From Thermoplasmatota archaeon (GTDB lineage Archaea; Thermoplasmatota; E2; DHVEG-1): a stretch of DNA of 30,394 nucleotides. A program made the translations under genes and the position numbers. This document shows positions 1 through 8,949 of this stretch, piece by piece (position 1 is the first letter of the stretch; each line of letters opens with the position of its first letter). Below the pieces are notes generated by a model, which was not told the origin of the DNA, did not search any database, and saw only the letters and a program-made list of their open reading frames with translations. Where the stretch lies: contig JALHTX010000161.1 in assembly GCA_022866015.1 (NCBI GenBank), positions 1 through 30,394 of the forward strand, given 5' to 3'.

Positions 1-1264
1 CACTATTTGATTTAACATGTTTTACACATTTTACTGCAAAATCCATTGATATAAATTCTTCTTTTGTTGGTATCTTTTTTGTAACAACCTTCCATTCTTT
101 TTGTGGCGTCATTTTAATATCTCTCTCTTGGCAGAGAAATCCACCTACGACACTTCTATATACCAGTCCACATCTATTGATTTTTTTATCAAGTCCATCT
201 AGTTTTAATAATCTTAAATTCTTTTTTTCACTTAAAACAACAAGTGATTCTTTACAATAACCTGGTGCTATTATAACTTCTAAAAATAGTTTTGAGAGTT
301 CCTCTGCAACATTTTTATCTACTTCTCTATTGAAACATATTACTCCACCAAATGGTGAATAAGTATCTGTTGCATATGCATCTTTCCATGCATAAAGCAA
401 GTTTTTTGCACTAGCAATTCCACAAGGTGTTGCATGTTTAATAATCACACATGTAGGATCAGAGAACTCTTTAATTGCCTCAATTGCACCATCAGAATCA
501 AGAATGTTATTATATGATAATTCTTTACCCTGCAGTTTTAATACATTTGTAATACATGGCTCTAACGTTTCAGGTATTGCTTTATAAAACCCACCTTTTA
601 AATGTGGGTTTTCACCATATCTCATATCCTGTTTTTTCCTCATAGTAATAGTCTTGTTTTCAGGTAATACCTCATCTGTCCATTTACATGAAAGGTAATC
701 TGATATTATACAGTCATATTGTGCAGTATGCGAAAATGCCTCTATAGCAAGTTTCTCTCTATCAGCGATGCTAAGATTTCCTTTTTCCTGTAGTGATTTT
801 AAAACAGTTTTATATTGATTTATATTTGTAATAATAATTACATCTTTATAGTTTTTAGCAGCTGCTCGAATTAATGTTGGGCCACCAATATCTATGTTTT
901 CTATTACTTCTTCCATTGAAACCTTTGATTTTTTAATAGTATCTTCAAAAGGATAAAGATTTACAACAAGCAAATCTATAGGTTTTATCTTATATTTTTC
1001 TAATGTTTTCATATGTTCAGGAATATCTCTTCTTGCAAGGATTCCTGCATGTATTATTGGATGCAAAGTTTTAATTCGACCATCTAACATCTCTGGAAAA
1101 TTTGTAACACTTGATACATCTGTTATCTTTACATTGTTTTCTTTTAAAAAACGTGCTGTTCCACCTGTTGATAAGATTTCTACTTCAAGTTTTGATAGTT
1201 CCTTTGCAAAATCAGCTAAATCAGTTTTATCTGAAACACTTATTAGTGCTCTTTTCACATTCAT
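1..1264 (-). CDS. purH: Bifunctional AICAR transformylase/IMP cyclohydrolase PurH (3' end outside window)
   Basis: PurH catalyses the last two steps of IMP synthesis: formylation of AICAR and ring closure to IMP. 421 codons are visible from ATG at 1262-1264; the C-terminus runs off the left edge. The N-terminal cyclohydrolase domain (about residues 1-150) shows STGGTARFL, FPEMLDGRIKTLHP and DIGGPTLIRAAAKN. The transformylase domain shows RYGENPH, the Lys-His pair in IIKHATPCGIA, SPFGGVICFNREVD and FAVKCVKHVKSNS. The usual 'NPCG' reads 'TPCG' here, a conservative change. It is the last visible gene of a minus-strand group, 46 bp after the RNase H-fold gene. Many archaea use PurP/PurO instead, so a bacterial-type PurH is notable. 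The family call is firm. Confidence 0.95.
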   Translation of the reverse strand, partial: MNVKRALISVSDKTDLADFAKELSKLEVEILSTGGTARFLKENNVKITDVSSVTNFPEMLDGRIKTLHPIIHAGILARRDIPEHMKTLEKYKIKPIDLLVVNLYPFEDTIKKSKVSMEEVIENIDIGGPTLIRAAAKNYKDVIIITNINQYKTVLKSLQEKGNLSIADREKLAIEAFSHTAQYDCIISDYLSCKWTDEVLPENKTITMRKKQDMRYGENPHLKGGFYKAIPETLEPCITNVLKLQGKELSYNNILDSDGAIEAIKEFSDPTCVIIKHATPCGIASAKNLLYAWKDAYATDTYSPFGGVICFNREVDKNVAEELSKLFLEVIIAPGYCKESLVVLSEKKNLRLLKLDGLDKKINRCGLVYRSVVGGFLCQERDIKMTPQKEWKVVTKKIPTKEEFISMDFAVKCVKHVKSNS

Positions 1265-1310
1265 TATTGTTACCCAATACACATAAGAGACATCCTCATA
1301 AACGTTTGGG

Positions 1311-2072
1311 TTATTTACACTTTTTTTCTTTTTCAATAGCTTCTTCAAGACTTATTTTACCATTTATCACATCTATTGCAATTTTTTTTGAAATTGAAAA
1401 CCTTCCATTTGTAAGTTTTCTGCTTTTTTCTTGTATATTTATTATTTCACCCCGTGTTGGTTCCAACTTAAGTCTACTCTGAACTCGTCCACCTCGCATT
1501 AGTGCAATTATTGCTGCTGCTTCGCTATCTCTTTTACGTCTACTCATCTGATGACCCGGCGTTGTTTTTGTTTCATCAACAATTTCGATAGTTATCCCTA
1601 ATCTAATAAGAGAATTTATTATGCGATTTCTAATTATGATTGAACCATGTCCGATTCGTATTATTGTCTGAATAGCAGGATATTCTTTTAAAATTCTTTT
1701 AACACTAGAAAGAACCTCTCCAGGACTGTCAACACTTGTTTTTGAAAGAAGTATATCATCTCCTACTACTGCAATTCCTGGGTAATCCCCAGGGTCTATT
1801 CCAATGTAAATCTTCGAATATAAATCTTTTCCGATGAGCATCTGCATGGCAAGATCTACTGCATGCTCGACTGTGTCATATGCATCAGCTGCTATTACCT
1901 TTGAAGTTTTTACATCATGAAGTTCGTTGTTTGATGTAAGAATCACTCCAATCTTACTAGGAACATGATTCAAAGAAGAAAGTGAAACATAAGCAATTTT
2001 TCTTAACCTTAAAACTTTTAATAAATCATAGTAAAGCGAGAAGTCTTTTGTGTACACCCCAAGTGTTTTCAT
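1311..2072 (-). CDS. Archaeal RNase H/RuvC-fold protein of unknown substrate
   Basis: 253 residues from ATG at 2070-2072. The first ~85 residues form a poorly defined alpha/beta region. From residue ~88 there is a RuvC/YqgF-like core: IGIDPGDYPGIAVVG supplies an acidic residue (D93) on strand 1, IRIGHGS (~139-144) sits after a middle strand, IVDETKTTPG places D166/E167 near a later strand, and RKRDSEAAAIIAL places D182/E184 on the last helix. This D...E...D spacing is what Holliday-junction-resolvase-like nucleases show. It lies 33 bp downstream of cca and 46 bp upstream of purH in the same direction. Nuclease function on structured DNA or RNA is inferred from the fold only. It could be an inactive relative. 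Confidence 0.7.
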   Translation of the reverse strand: MKTLGVYTKDFSLYYDLLKVLRLRKIAYVSLSSLNHVPSKIGVILTSNNELHDVKTSKVIAADAYDTVEHAVDLAMQMLIGKDLYSKIYIGIDPGDYPGIAVVGDDILLSKTSVDSPGEVLSSVKRILKEYPAIQTIIRIGHGSIIIRNRIINSLIRLGITIEIVDETKTTPGHQMSRRKRDSEAAAIIALMRGGRVQSRLKLEPTRGEIINIQEKSRKLTNGRFSISKKIAIDVINGKISLEEAIEKEKKCK

Positions 2073-2105
2073 CTAAAATAAAGATTATTTAAAATGTTAA
2101 ATAGT

Positions 2106-3458
2106 TTACCGTTCCCAGGACATTTTCTCGTCGAGATAATTTGTCCAGAAAAATTTTAAGTTTTCACATAATAAACTATCTATTTCTAAAACTGTATATT
2201 TTTTGTTTACAACTTTATCTATATGTTTTCCAAGACTAAGCTTTTTAAATTCTTTTTCTAAAAATTTTTTTACATCTATATATTGTCTTTTTATTTCTAC
2301 ATACCAACTGTAATTTTTTTGGTATGTTTTTTTTATAACTAGTTTGCTGTTCTCCCATTTTTTCAAAAATTCTTCTGCGTTTTCTTTTTTTGTAACTGGA
2401 GGCCCCATATGAATCATTGTTTTACTTAAATCATCCTTGTGAGTTTTAATAATAATATAGATATTTTTTTCATCAACAAAATAAGTTGTATCAAATATCT
2501 TAAAATCATATCTTTCCAAATTTTCTAAAACAGATCTTGCTGTTTTTCTAATCTGTGGGTATAAATTCTCATCAATGATTTCTGGTTTTTCAAATTTTAT
2601 ACCAAGATATTTACAGTCTTGTTTGTTTATTATATCTTTTATTTTAGAAAGAGACCACGGTTTAGAAGGATTTGGGAAAAAGAAAGTATATTTTTGATTT
2701 TTAATATATTCATCGCAGGCTTTTACAAATAGATCAAATTTTTCTTTTGTAAGTACACTTGCAACATTTCTATTTGAGTCTACTGGGTCAATAAATACAA
2801 GAGGTGTATCAAAATACAGAAAATCTTTTGTTGTAAGTGACAGCTTTATTTGTTTTTCCCATCTGCTTACTTTTTTAATTGTATTATCAAATGTCTTGTA
2901 ATATAATATTATTATTTCACAGAGATACCCAGAAAAACCTTGTATTTGCGCTTCTGCACCATAACAGTTTATCCCTTTGAGGAACTGTTTCAATAGTCTA
3001 ACTTCTTGTTTTTGACTCTGTGTCATATTATCAACTACATATTTTGTATGCAAAGGTGTTCTATCGACTGCTGAAAGTTTTTGTTCTGCATTTTCAATTA
3101 TATAACAAGGTACTATCTCAGTATAAAACTCTTCATAATAACCACGCAAGTATGGATGTTCTGCATATGATTCCTCAGTATTTTTAAGAAAGCTTCTACC
3201 TATTGAAAGAGTATATTTTGCAATATCTTCTTTTTTGAAATTTGTTGGAAAACAAATAAAAAAATCGATATCCATGTTATTTTGCAAGTAGGTATCTTTT
3301 GCAATTGAACCAACAAGCTGTACCGTAGCAGGAAGTTTTCTTTTTTTAATTTCTTTTTTCAGAATTGTTCTTATTTCTTCTACAATCTCTTTAACTTTTT
3401 CACGGTATTCGAGTGTTGGTGTAATTTTTTTAAGAACTTGTTTTTCTATTTTATTCAT
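2106..3458 (-). CDS. cca: CCA tRNA nucleotidyltransferase, archaeal class I
   Basis: Adds or repairs the 3' CCA end of tRNA in the cytoplasm without a nucleic-acid template. 450 residues from ATG, a normal length for the archaeal class I enzyme. The polymerase-beta-type head is clear: VQLVGSIAKDTYL followed by NNMDIDFFICFP (residues ~45-72) carries the G-S motif and the two metal-binding Asp of DID. The middle part contains YGAEAQIQGFSGYLCEIIILYY, typical of the central domain, followed by the body and tail domains. It starts 4 bp after the PAP2-like gene, and thpR lies one gene upstream. Proximity of thpR and cca recurs in archaea, which supports a tRNA/RNA-end role for the cluster. Confidence 0.95.
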   Translation of the reverse strand: MNKIEKQVLKKITPTLEYREKVKEIVEEIRTILKKEIKKRKLPATVQLVGSIAKDTYLQNNMDIDFFICFPTNFKKEDIAKYTLSIGRSFLKNTEESYAEHPYLRGYYEEFYTEIVPCYIIENAEQKLSAVDRTPLHTKYVVDNMTQSQKQEVRLLKQFLKGINCYGAEAQIQGFSGYLCEIIILYYKTFDNTIKKVSRWEKQIKLSLTTKDFLYFDTPLVFIDPVDSNRNVASVLTKEKFDLFVKACDEYIKNQKYTFFFPNPSKPWSLSKIKDIINKQDCKYLGIKFEKPEIIDENLYPQIRKTARSVLENLERYDFKIFDTTYFVDEKNIYIIIKTHKDDLSKTMIHMGPPVTKKENAEEFLKKWENSKLVIKKTYQKNYSWYVEIKRQYIDVKKFLEKEFKKLSLGKHIDKVVNKKYTVLEIDSLLCENLKFFWTNYLDEKMSWER

Positions 3459-3461
3459 TTT

Positions 3462-4241
3462 TCATTTATCCTTGATGTAACGCTTTAATAAGAATATTGC
3501 CCCTAAAGATAGTATTATTCCTGCAAAGACATCTATAAACCAGTGCATCGAAAGATATAAAACTGATATAATTACCGTTATTGCTACAAAAATTCCAAAG
3601 TATTTTAGTTTTTTATTTCCTGTAAGTGAAAAACAATACGCAACTAGAATTGACATTGCTGTATGAAGAGAAGGTAAGCAATTGTTTGTGGTTGTAGTTA
3701 CATAAAAAAACTTTTCAATAGATGGCATTACTGTTTCTAGTGCTGAAGCACTACTATAATATGTATATACGTTTGAAATTGGAAAAAATAAGTAAAACGG
3801 TAATGCTACTAGATAGATTATTAGTAGGCCATACGCGAGAGTTTTAAGGGATTGTTTTTTATCTGCAATTATAAAATACAATGGTGCAAACCATAATGTG
3901 AAAACATATACAAATATGTATATAATTACAAAGAAATATAGTATTCCCGGTATCCAGTAATTTGTAAAACTATAAACAAAACCGTTTTCTAAATTTTTTA
4001 TTATGTTTGCATAATCATAACCTACCCAGTTTGTAAAATATGGATCTAATATTTTTACTTCTATTAAATGAAATACAACAATTATTATAATAATTAAAAG
4101 TGGTTTTATATTTTCAAGTATTTTTTGAATAAAGAATCCCAGGGTAAATTTAATTTTTTTAATTTGTTTTATATCTAATAAAAAAAATACTGCAAATATA
4201 AAAAGTATAAGATTTGCTAGTCCAAATAGCAAAAGCCACAT
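3462..4241 (-). CDS. PAP2-superfamily (Aur1/inositolphosphotransferase-like) membrane phosphatase
   Basis: An integral membrane protein of 259 residues with about six hydrophobic segments. Two PAP2 active-site motifs are visible: PSLHTAMSILVAY (motif 2, with the His) and LYLSMHWFIDVFAGI (motif 3, with the nucleophilic-type His and the Asp). The first motif (KxxxxxxRP) is not evident, as in the Aur1-like PAP2_3 branch. Such proteins hydrolyse or transfer lipid phosphates, so a role in polar or polyprenyl lipid metabolism is likely; the substrate is unknown. ATG at 4241 is preferred over TTG at 4253 because a GGAG sits 7 bases before it, inside the last codons of thpR. Translation is probably coupled to thpR. 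Confidence 0.85.
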   Translation of the reverse strand: MWLLLFGLANLILFIFAVFFLLDIKQIKKIKFTLGFFIQKILENIKPLLIIIIIVVFHLIEVKILDPYFTNWVGYDYANIIKNLENGFVYSFTNYWIPGILYFFVIIYIFVYVFTLWFAPLYFIIADKKQSLKTLAYGLLIIYLVALPFYLFFPISNVYTYYSSASALETVMPSIEKFFYVTTTTNNCLPSLHTAMSILVAYCFSLTGNKKLKYFGIFVAITVIISVLYLSMHWFIDVFAGIILSLGAIFLLKRYIKDK

Positions 4242-4242
4242 T

Positions 4243-4803
4243 TTATTCTCCAACCTTGATTTCCTTTAGATTTGTATAAATTGGACCTTTTGGTGTAAGA
4301 GTACTTTTTTTAAGAATTATTTTATTGATTTTTATTTTTTGTAATTCAGTGTTTTGATATTTATTTATTAAATCTATTAGTTTTTCTTTGTTTTTCGCGC
4401 TTTTTATCCTTGCAATTGTTAGATGCACAGAAAACGGTCTTTTTTCTTTTTCAAATCCTAGATCATTTAGTTTTGCATCTATTGTTTCTGCAATTTTTTT
4501 TAGTGGTTCTACGTTTTCTACACCTATCCATGCTACTTTTATATAATTTTTATTTGGAAAAACTCCCATGTTTTTTAGTATTATTTCAAAAGGTTGTATG
4601 TCTATAATAGCGTCTTTAATTATTTTTTCTATTTCATCAATCAGGTTTTCATCTGTATCCCCTAGGAATTTGAGGGTTAAGTGCATGTTTTCTGTTTCAA
4701 CTATTTTTGCATCTATTAGTGTTTCTTTTAGTTCGTTAATAATCTCTGTTACATTCTGTGAAATAGGTATATCTATCGCAATAAATGCTCTTATTTTTTG
4801 CAT
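4243..4803 (-). CDS. thpR: RNA 2',3'-cyclic phosphodiesterase (2H family, old name 2'-5' RNA ligase)
   Basis: 186 residues, the usual length. It carries the two His-x-Thr motifs of the 2H phosphoesterase fold, HLTLKFLGD (residues ~41-49) and HLTIAR (~127-132), and the N-terminus RAFIAIDIP typical of the family. ThpR hydrolyses 2',3'-cyclic phosphate RNA ends; its in vivo role in archaea is thought to be in RNA end processing or tRNA metabolism. It heads the operon thpR, PAP2, cca, RNase H-fold, purH. An AAGGAT sits about 7 bases before the ATG at 4801-4803. Confidence 0.95.
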   Translation of the reverse strand: MQKIRAFIAIDIPISQNVTEIINELKETLIDAKIVETENMHLTLKFLGDTDENLIDEIEKIIKDAIIDIQPFEIILKNMGVFPNKNYIKVAWIGVENVEPLKKIAETIDAKLNDLGFEKEKRPFSVHLTIARIKSAKNKEKLIDLINKYQNTELQKIKINKIILKKSTLTPKGPIYTNLKEIKVGE

Positions 4804-4834
4804 ATATTATCCTTTTTGTAATAGTTTTATTTTT

Positions 4835-4887
4835 TATTTAAATATGTTTTATTTTAGACAACGATTGTATAAGAATTTTTATATACT
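4835..4887. promoter_or_regulatory. Divergent archaeal promoter pair (thpR / UbiA gene)
   Basis: The 118 bp between the divergent starts hold two TATA-like boxes. On the plus strand TTTTTATATACT (4876-4887) lies ~40 bp before the UbiA-gene ATG. On the minus strand a TTTAAATA element around 4837-4844 lies ~35-40 bp before the thpR ATG. Spacing fits archaeal TBP/TFB promoters. No start-site data are available. Confidence 0.55.
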
Positions 4888-4921
4888 ATCAATCAAAAAG
4901 TATAATCAAGTAAGGATTTTA

Positions 4922-5824
4922 ATGAAAAACCAAATTAACAACAGACTTAAAGCATACATAGAGATTGTAAGACCCTTTACAATACTTGCACCAATAATTG
5001 TATCAATTTGTATCATGATTGCAAGCTACAAATACAATCAAAATTTAACTGATATTGTAAATCTTTTTTTCACAATAATATTTCCAGCAAGTATATCTCT
5101 TGCAATACTAAATGCTGCATCAAACGTTCTAAACCAAGTAACAGACTTAAAATCAGATAAAATATCAAAACCATACAGACCAATCTGCAGAGGGATAGTA
5201 TCAAAAAAAGAAGCAATAATCATTTCTTTAATATTATACACGACATCAATTTCACTTGCTTTATTGATAAACCTAATGTTTCTAATATTTATCTCGATGA
5301 TAACATTTTTTACAATAACTTATTCAGTTACACCAAGATGCAAAGATATCCTATTTATAAACCTGCTATGGATAGGAATACCAAGAGGACTTCTAGGCAT
5401 ACTTGCCAGTTGGAGTGTATTTGGAAACGCTCTGGAGACTTTACCTCTTACAATAGGGCTTCTAGCAATGGTCTTTTTGATAGGTGGTTCTGTTACAAAA
5501 GATATAACAGACTCTGAAGCAGATAAAAAAACAGGAACAAAAACACTAGTAAATACATATGGTTTGAAAAGAGCGGCAATAATTGCATTTCCATTTATGT
5601 TCTTTCCATTTGCATTTATTCCAATGCTAATAGATTACGGGATACTTGCACCACAGTTTTTTATATTAACATTTCTTGCAATACCAAGCGCTTATATCTT
5701 TTACTTGATGATAAAAGATAGTAAAAAACAAAGGCATCTAGAGAACGCACCATCATGGGCACTAATGTATGTGACCTATTTCTTTTTAGCATTTGGGTTT
5801 AGTATTATTACAATAGCTGGGTAG
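4922..5824 (+). CDS. UbiA-family prenyltransferase
   Basis: 300 residues and about 8-9 membrane segments, the size of archaeal UbiA enzymes. Both Asp-rich motifs that bind Mg2+ and the prenyl diphosphate are visible: an N-x3-D-x3-D block followed by KPYRP (NQVTDLKSDKISKPYRP, residues ~69-85), and KDITDSEADKKTGTKTL (~197-213). ATG at 4922 is chosen because it follows AAGGA by ~7 bases and starts just before the first helix (EIVRPFTILAP); the frame is open further upstream, but that stretch overlaps thpR. In archaea such proteins often make digeranylgeranylglyceryl phosphate for ether lipids, but other UbiA branches prenylate quinones or porphyrins. The substrate is not settled from sequence. 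Confidence 0.85.
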   Translation: MKNQINNRLKAYIEIVRPFTILAPIIVSICIMIASYKYNQNLTDIVNLFFTIIFPASISLAILNAASNVLNQVTDLKSDKISKPYRPICRGIVSKKEAIIISLILYTTSISLALLINLMFLIFISMITFFTITYSVTPRCKDILFINLLWIGIPRGLLGILASWSVFGNALETLPLTIGLLAMVFLIGGSVTKDITDSEADKKTGTKTLVNTYGLKRAAIIAFPFMFFPFAFIPMLIDYGILAPQFFILTFLAIPSAYIFYLMIKDSKKQRHLENAPSWALMYVTYFFLAFGFSIITIAG

Positions 5825-5826
5825 TA

Positions 5827-6024
5827 TTAACCACCACTAATCATATGAATAACAGATACCTCGGATTTATCAGGAATAATAGTATCTGCAAAATCAGTTC
5901 TTTTAACAAGCCTACCATTGATTTTAACAACAACATTTGGAAAAACATATTTCATTCTTTTAAGTAACCCAGATACTGTCTCATTTTCAACAAAATCAAT
6001 ATTATTACTATTAACTATAATCAA
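5827..6024 (-). CDS. MoaD/ThiS-like ubiquitin-fold sulfur carrier
   Basis: 65 residues ending in the di-glycine tail MISGG, the hallmark of ThiS/MoaD carriers whose C-terminus is adenylated by an E1 and thiocarboxylated. The short beta-grasp pattern (MIIVNSNNIDF, VVVKINGRLV, SEVSVIHMISGG) fits. The only in-frame start is TTG at 6022-6024, which overlaps the stop of the upstream ThiF-like gene (TTGA) and is preceded by a strong AGGTGA Shine-Dalgarno sequence. Its position directly after the E1 in the AOR operon suggests it donates sulfur for the tungstopterin dithiolene of AOR. A ThiS role in thiamine synthesis is the alternative. Confidence 0.85.
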   Translation of the reverse strand: MIIVNSNNIDFVENETVSGLLKRMKYVFPNVVVKINGRLVKRTDFADTIIPDKSEVSVIHMISGG

Positions 6025-6617
6025 TTATCCTCACCTAAAAGAATATCTAGGACAATATTTGCCTGCCAATTAGCCATTAAAATAACACGAGGCGCCATAA
6101 GCACATCATCATTACAATCTTTTGCTTTTTCATCATAAACCATATACAACTTTCCAAGTTTTTTAGTAGTAATCCTATCAGAATGCCCATAGCCTGCAAC
6201 ACCAGAACAACCAACTATAGGAACATTAGGTAATTTTTGCATAACTTCTTCTATAAACATGGTTTTAATATCTGCATTGTCAAGTGCTTCAATGATAACA
6301 TCAACATTACGAAAAGGTTTATTCATATTATTTTTTATAAGTCTATGATTTAAAATATCAACTTTTACCGACTCATCTATACGATGAATTGTTTCTTTGA
6401 GTGCTTGAACCTTAATCATACCTATTTGATCACGAAAATAATACTGTCGGTTAAGATTATTCTCCTCAACATTATCAAAATCAACAATGACAAGTCTTCC
6501 GATACCAGCACGAGCAAGACTCACTGCAACATTTGAGCCTAAACCTCCGATACCTGCAATACCAACACTTGATTTTTGTAACTTCATTTTTATTTTTTCA
6601 AATTTTTGAGTATTCAT
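6021..6617 (-). CDS. ThiF/MoeB/HesA-like E1 adenylyltransferase (short, ThiF family-2 size)
   Basis: 198 residues from ATG at 6615-6617, 7 bp after the AOR stop. An upstream extension of this frame overlaps AOR and lacks homology-like sequence. The Rossmann nucleotide-binding motif GIAGIGGLGSNVAVSLARAG (about residues 18-37) is followed by LVIVDFDNVEENNLNRQYYF, the ATP-binding and Arg region of E1-like enzymes, and by DVIIEALDNADIK. It lacks the C-terminal Zn-binding CxxC pairs and rhodanese domain of larger MoeB proteins, and so matches the ~200-residue ThiF-type family. It should adenylate the C-terminal Gly of the downstream carrier, with which it overlaps by 4 bp. Confidence 0.88.
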   Translation of the reverse strand: MNTQKFEKIKMKLQKSSVGIAGIGGLGSNVAVSLARAGIGRLVIVDFDNVEENNLNRQYYFRDQIGMIKVQALKETIHRIDESVKVDILNHRLIKNNMNKPFRNVDVIIEALDNADIKTMFIEEVMQKLPNVPIVGCSGVAGYGHSDRITTKKLGKLYMVYDEKAKDCNDDVLMAPRVILMANWQANIVLDILLGEDN

Positions 6618-6624
6618 ATGACTT

Positions 6625-8949
6625 TTACCATTTTTCCCAATACTTAGGGTCAATGCTTGGTGGCTTTTCACCTTTACCGTATTTACCACACCAATGATTA
6701 AGTCCTTTCTTTGTATCTTCATCAATTACTTTTTCAAGCATATCAAGCATTTTTTTATCAGAAAAACCTAATTTTTTCATCTTTTGAGGTGTTGGAACAC
6801 CATTAGGAGTCCAACCACGACGATAGTATACAGCATCTGCAAGCTTCTGATACTGGTCTTGTTTCCAATTATACAAAGTTTTTATTTTTTCTGAAACACT
6901 CATTTTTTCAACATCATTTTGATTTAAACCTATTTTTTCAACAAGCTGTTTATCATATCGATCTTTACGACTCATATACTCAACTTCAGTGACAGGCCCC
7001 ATAGACCTATATGGAATCCAGTCATCTTTACGACGACCACGACCCATAAAAACATTCATAGCACGCTGCCAGTTATAACAACGCTCACTTTGAAGGATAA
7101 GCCCATTTTTATCAACATTCCAACCAGTCATAGCATTCTGATAATCAACATAATTTTGAACATGTTCAGGAACTTTAGCAGGTTCTTTAGTTTCTGCATT
7201 ATTTGCCGGTTCTATATCGTTCCAAGGCAGTTTACATAGACCATTGAGTCCAAACCAAGTCCTCCACATAGGAAAATAATGAAGAGCCTCAGCTTTATCC
7301 TCAAAAGTTGGAATTTGATTATTCACCATATCCATAAAAATAAGCCATGCTTCATCATGCTGAGGGCCCTTAAGAGTTAAACCATAACCTCCTTGCATAG
7401 CAAGACTTTCCTTTGTAACATACTCAGAATATTCAAGACCTTTACTTTCCATACCACATTCTTCTATTAAGTATTGATCACCCCAACCTTTTTCCTTAAT
7501 CCAGTTTTTCACACGACGAATACCTTTTGCAGCAATAGTAATAAATTCACCTTTATCACCTTCTGCCATTCTATGTAAAAATCCCATTACAGCCTCAAAA
7601 TTTCCAAAACATAACTCCAATCCATCACAACGTTTTTGGTTCAAAATACCATATTCATACATTTCCATATAATAAGCAATCGCAGTACCTGCTGAAATAG
7701 TATCAATACCATATGTATCACAATAAAAATTGAATTCAAGTACCTCTCTTGGTTCCCAGAGACTCATATTTGATGCACAACCAAGCGTCTCATATTCTGG
7801 CCCGTCAACTGTAACCTTTTGACCTTTGTAAGGTCCAGTCATTACTTCAAAACCATCAACTGTTTTAGCACATGCCATAGTGCAGCCATGCCAGCAGCCA
7901 TCAGGTATAATTTTTGTGAAAAGCTCATAAAATTTAGGTGAATAAATCTTTGAAGCCTTTGGAAAACTTCCAAACCTATAATTTTCACAAGGTAAAAGAT
8001 CATACTGATCCATTATTTCAACCAAATGACTGGTTCCAACCACCCGCATATTACACTGATAACGATCAAGATCTCTTATTTCACGATGAAGTTTAGTTCC
8101 AACCTCCGCGATTTTATTAGGATCAGCAGGATTATTAGAAACACCTGTAAATTTCTCAACCTTGGCAACTATAGCTTTTATTTTTTTATCACGTAAAATA
8201 GTTCCAAGACCACCACGACCTGCTTGCTTCATACGACAAACTTTTCTTCTAATATCATAAAAACTAAAATTCATACAACCCCAGTAACTATGTTCTGCTG
8301 CTTTTCCAGCAGATACAACAGATATCAACTGTCTTGATTTATCAGAATCTTCCTTTGCATACATATATGTTAATTGTTCATTTGCAAGATGAGAGTTGGT
8401 TTCCTCAAGAGGCGCTGTTTCAACCACAACTTTTCCTTTCTCTCCATCGATTAAGATTACTACATCATGTTTTGCTTTACCTTGGATTTCAATTGCATCA
8501 AAACCTGTAAATTTAAGATAAGGGCCAAAAAAACCTCCAACATTGCTATCACAAATAATATCTGTTGAAGGAGAAATACCTAGACAAAGGGATTTACCAC
8601 TACCAGGATACTGGGTTGTACCACAGAGTGGACCTGTTGTAATTAATAATTCATTTTCAGGGCTATTCCAACGAGTAGTAGGTTTTATAGAATCCCATAA
8701 AAGTTTAAGTCCAAAACCACGACCACCTGTAAAAAGCTTTTTCATCTCATCAGTTACTTGTTTTTCTTTAATTTCATTATTGCTTAAATTAATGTAAAGA
8801 GTTCTATTTGCAAAACCCTTCTGTATCTCTCCTTTTTTATAGGCATATTCTGCAACAACTCTATGCGCTCTTATAAGTTTATTAACATCCCATTTATGCC
8901 TGGTATTACCTGTATCATATTCTTCTACCGGAATTTGGCCACTGACCAT
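6625..8949 (-). CDS. Tungsten-type aldehyde ferredoxin oxidoreductase (AOR family)
   Basis: 774 residues, longer than the ~600-650 usual for archaeal AOR. Family signatures: GFANRTLYINL (45-55), GGRGFGLKLLWD (~75-86), LLITTGPLCGT, NVGGFFGPYLKFTGFDAIEIQGKA and AGRGGLGTILRDKKIKAI (~243-260). The [4Fe-4S] ligands appear to be C352, C356 and C360 (C-x3-C-x3-C), with the late Cys C572 in LNGLCKLPW. Classical Pyrococcus AOR has C-x2-C-x3-C. About 45 residues precede the conserved start, but ATG at 8947-8949 fits, with the upstream stop overlapping it by one base. The enzyme should interconvert aldehydes and acids using bis-pterin tungsten and ferredoxin-type electrons. The substrate is unknown; BamB-like or other AOR-family chemistry is possible. 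Confidence 0.9.
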   Translation of the reverse strand: MVSGQIPVEEYDTGNTRHKWDVNKLIRAHRVVAEYAYKKGEIQKGFANRTLYINLSNNEIKEKQVTDEMKKLFTGGRGFGLKLLWDSIKPTTRWNSPENELLITTGPLCGTTQYPGSGKSLCLGISPSTDIICDSNVGGFFGPYLKFTGFDAIEIQGKAKHDVVILIDGEKGKVVVETAPLEETNSHLANEQLTYMYAKEDSDKSRQLISVVSAGKAAEHSYWGCMNFSFYDIRRKVCRMKQAGRGGLGTILRDKKIKAIVAKVEKFTGVSNNPADPNKIAEVGTKLHREIRDLDRYQCNMRVVGTSHLVEIMDQYDLLPCENYRFGSFPKASKIYSPKFYELFTKIIPDGCWHGCTMACAKTVDGFEVMTGPYKGQKVTVDGPEYETLGCASNMSLWEPREVLEFNFYCDTYGIDTISAGTAIAYYMEMYEYGILNQKRCDGLELCFGNFEAVMGFLHRMAEGDKGEFITIAAKGIRRVKNWIKEKGWGDQYLIEECGMESKGLEYSEYVTKESLAMQGGYGLTLKGPQHDEAWLIFMDMVNNQIPTFEDKAEALHYFPMWRTWFGLNGLCKLPWNDIEPANNAETKEPAKVPEHVQNYVDYQNAMTGWNVDKNGLILQSERCYNWQRAMNVFMGRGRRKDDWIPYRSMGPVTEVEYMSRKDRYDKQLVEKIGLNQNDVEKMSVSEKIKTLYNWKQDQYQKLADAVYYRRGWTPNGVPTPQKMKKLGFSDKKMLDMLEKVIDEDTKKGLNHWCGKYGKGEKPPSIDPKYWEKW

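Noticed and set aside
1270..1312. Short inverted repeat (ACCCAA ... TTGGGT) before purH, possible regulatory hairpin
   Set aside because: Only 6 bp of stem with a ~30 nt loop; no known purine riboswitch core is visible.
4410..4803. Long plus-strand open frames opposite thpR
   Set aside because: They mirror a well-supported gene, and their products are low-complexity and hydrophobic with no motif; the real plus-strand gene starts at 4922.
6618..6725. Longer N-terminus for the ThiF-like protein
   Set aside because: The extension overlaps AOR codons and precedes the conserved start; ATG at 6617 follows the AOR stop by 7 bp.
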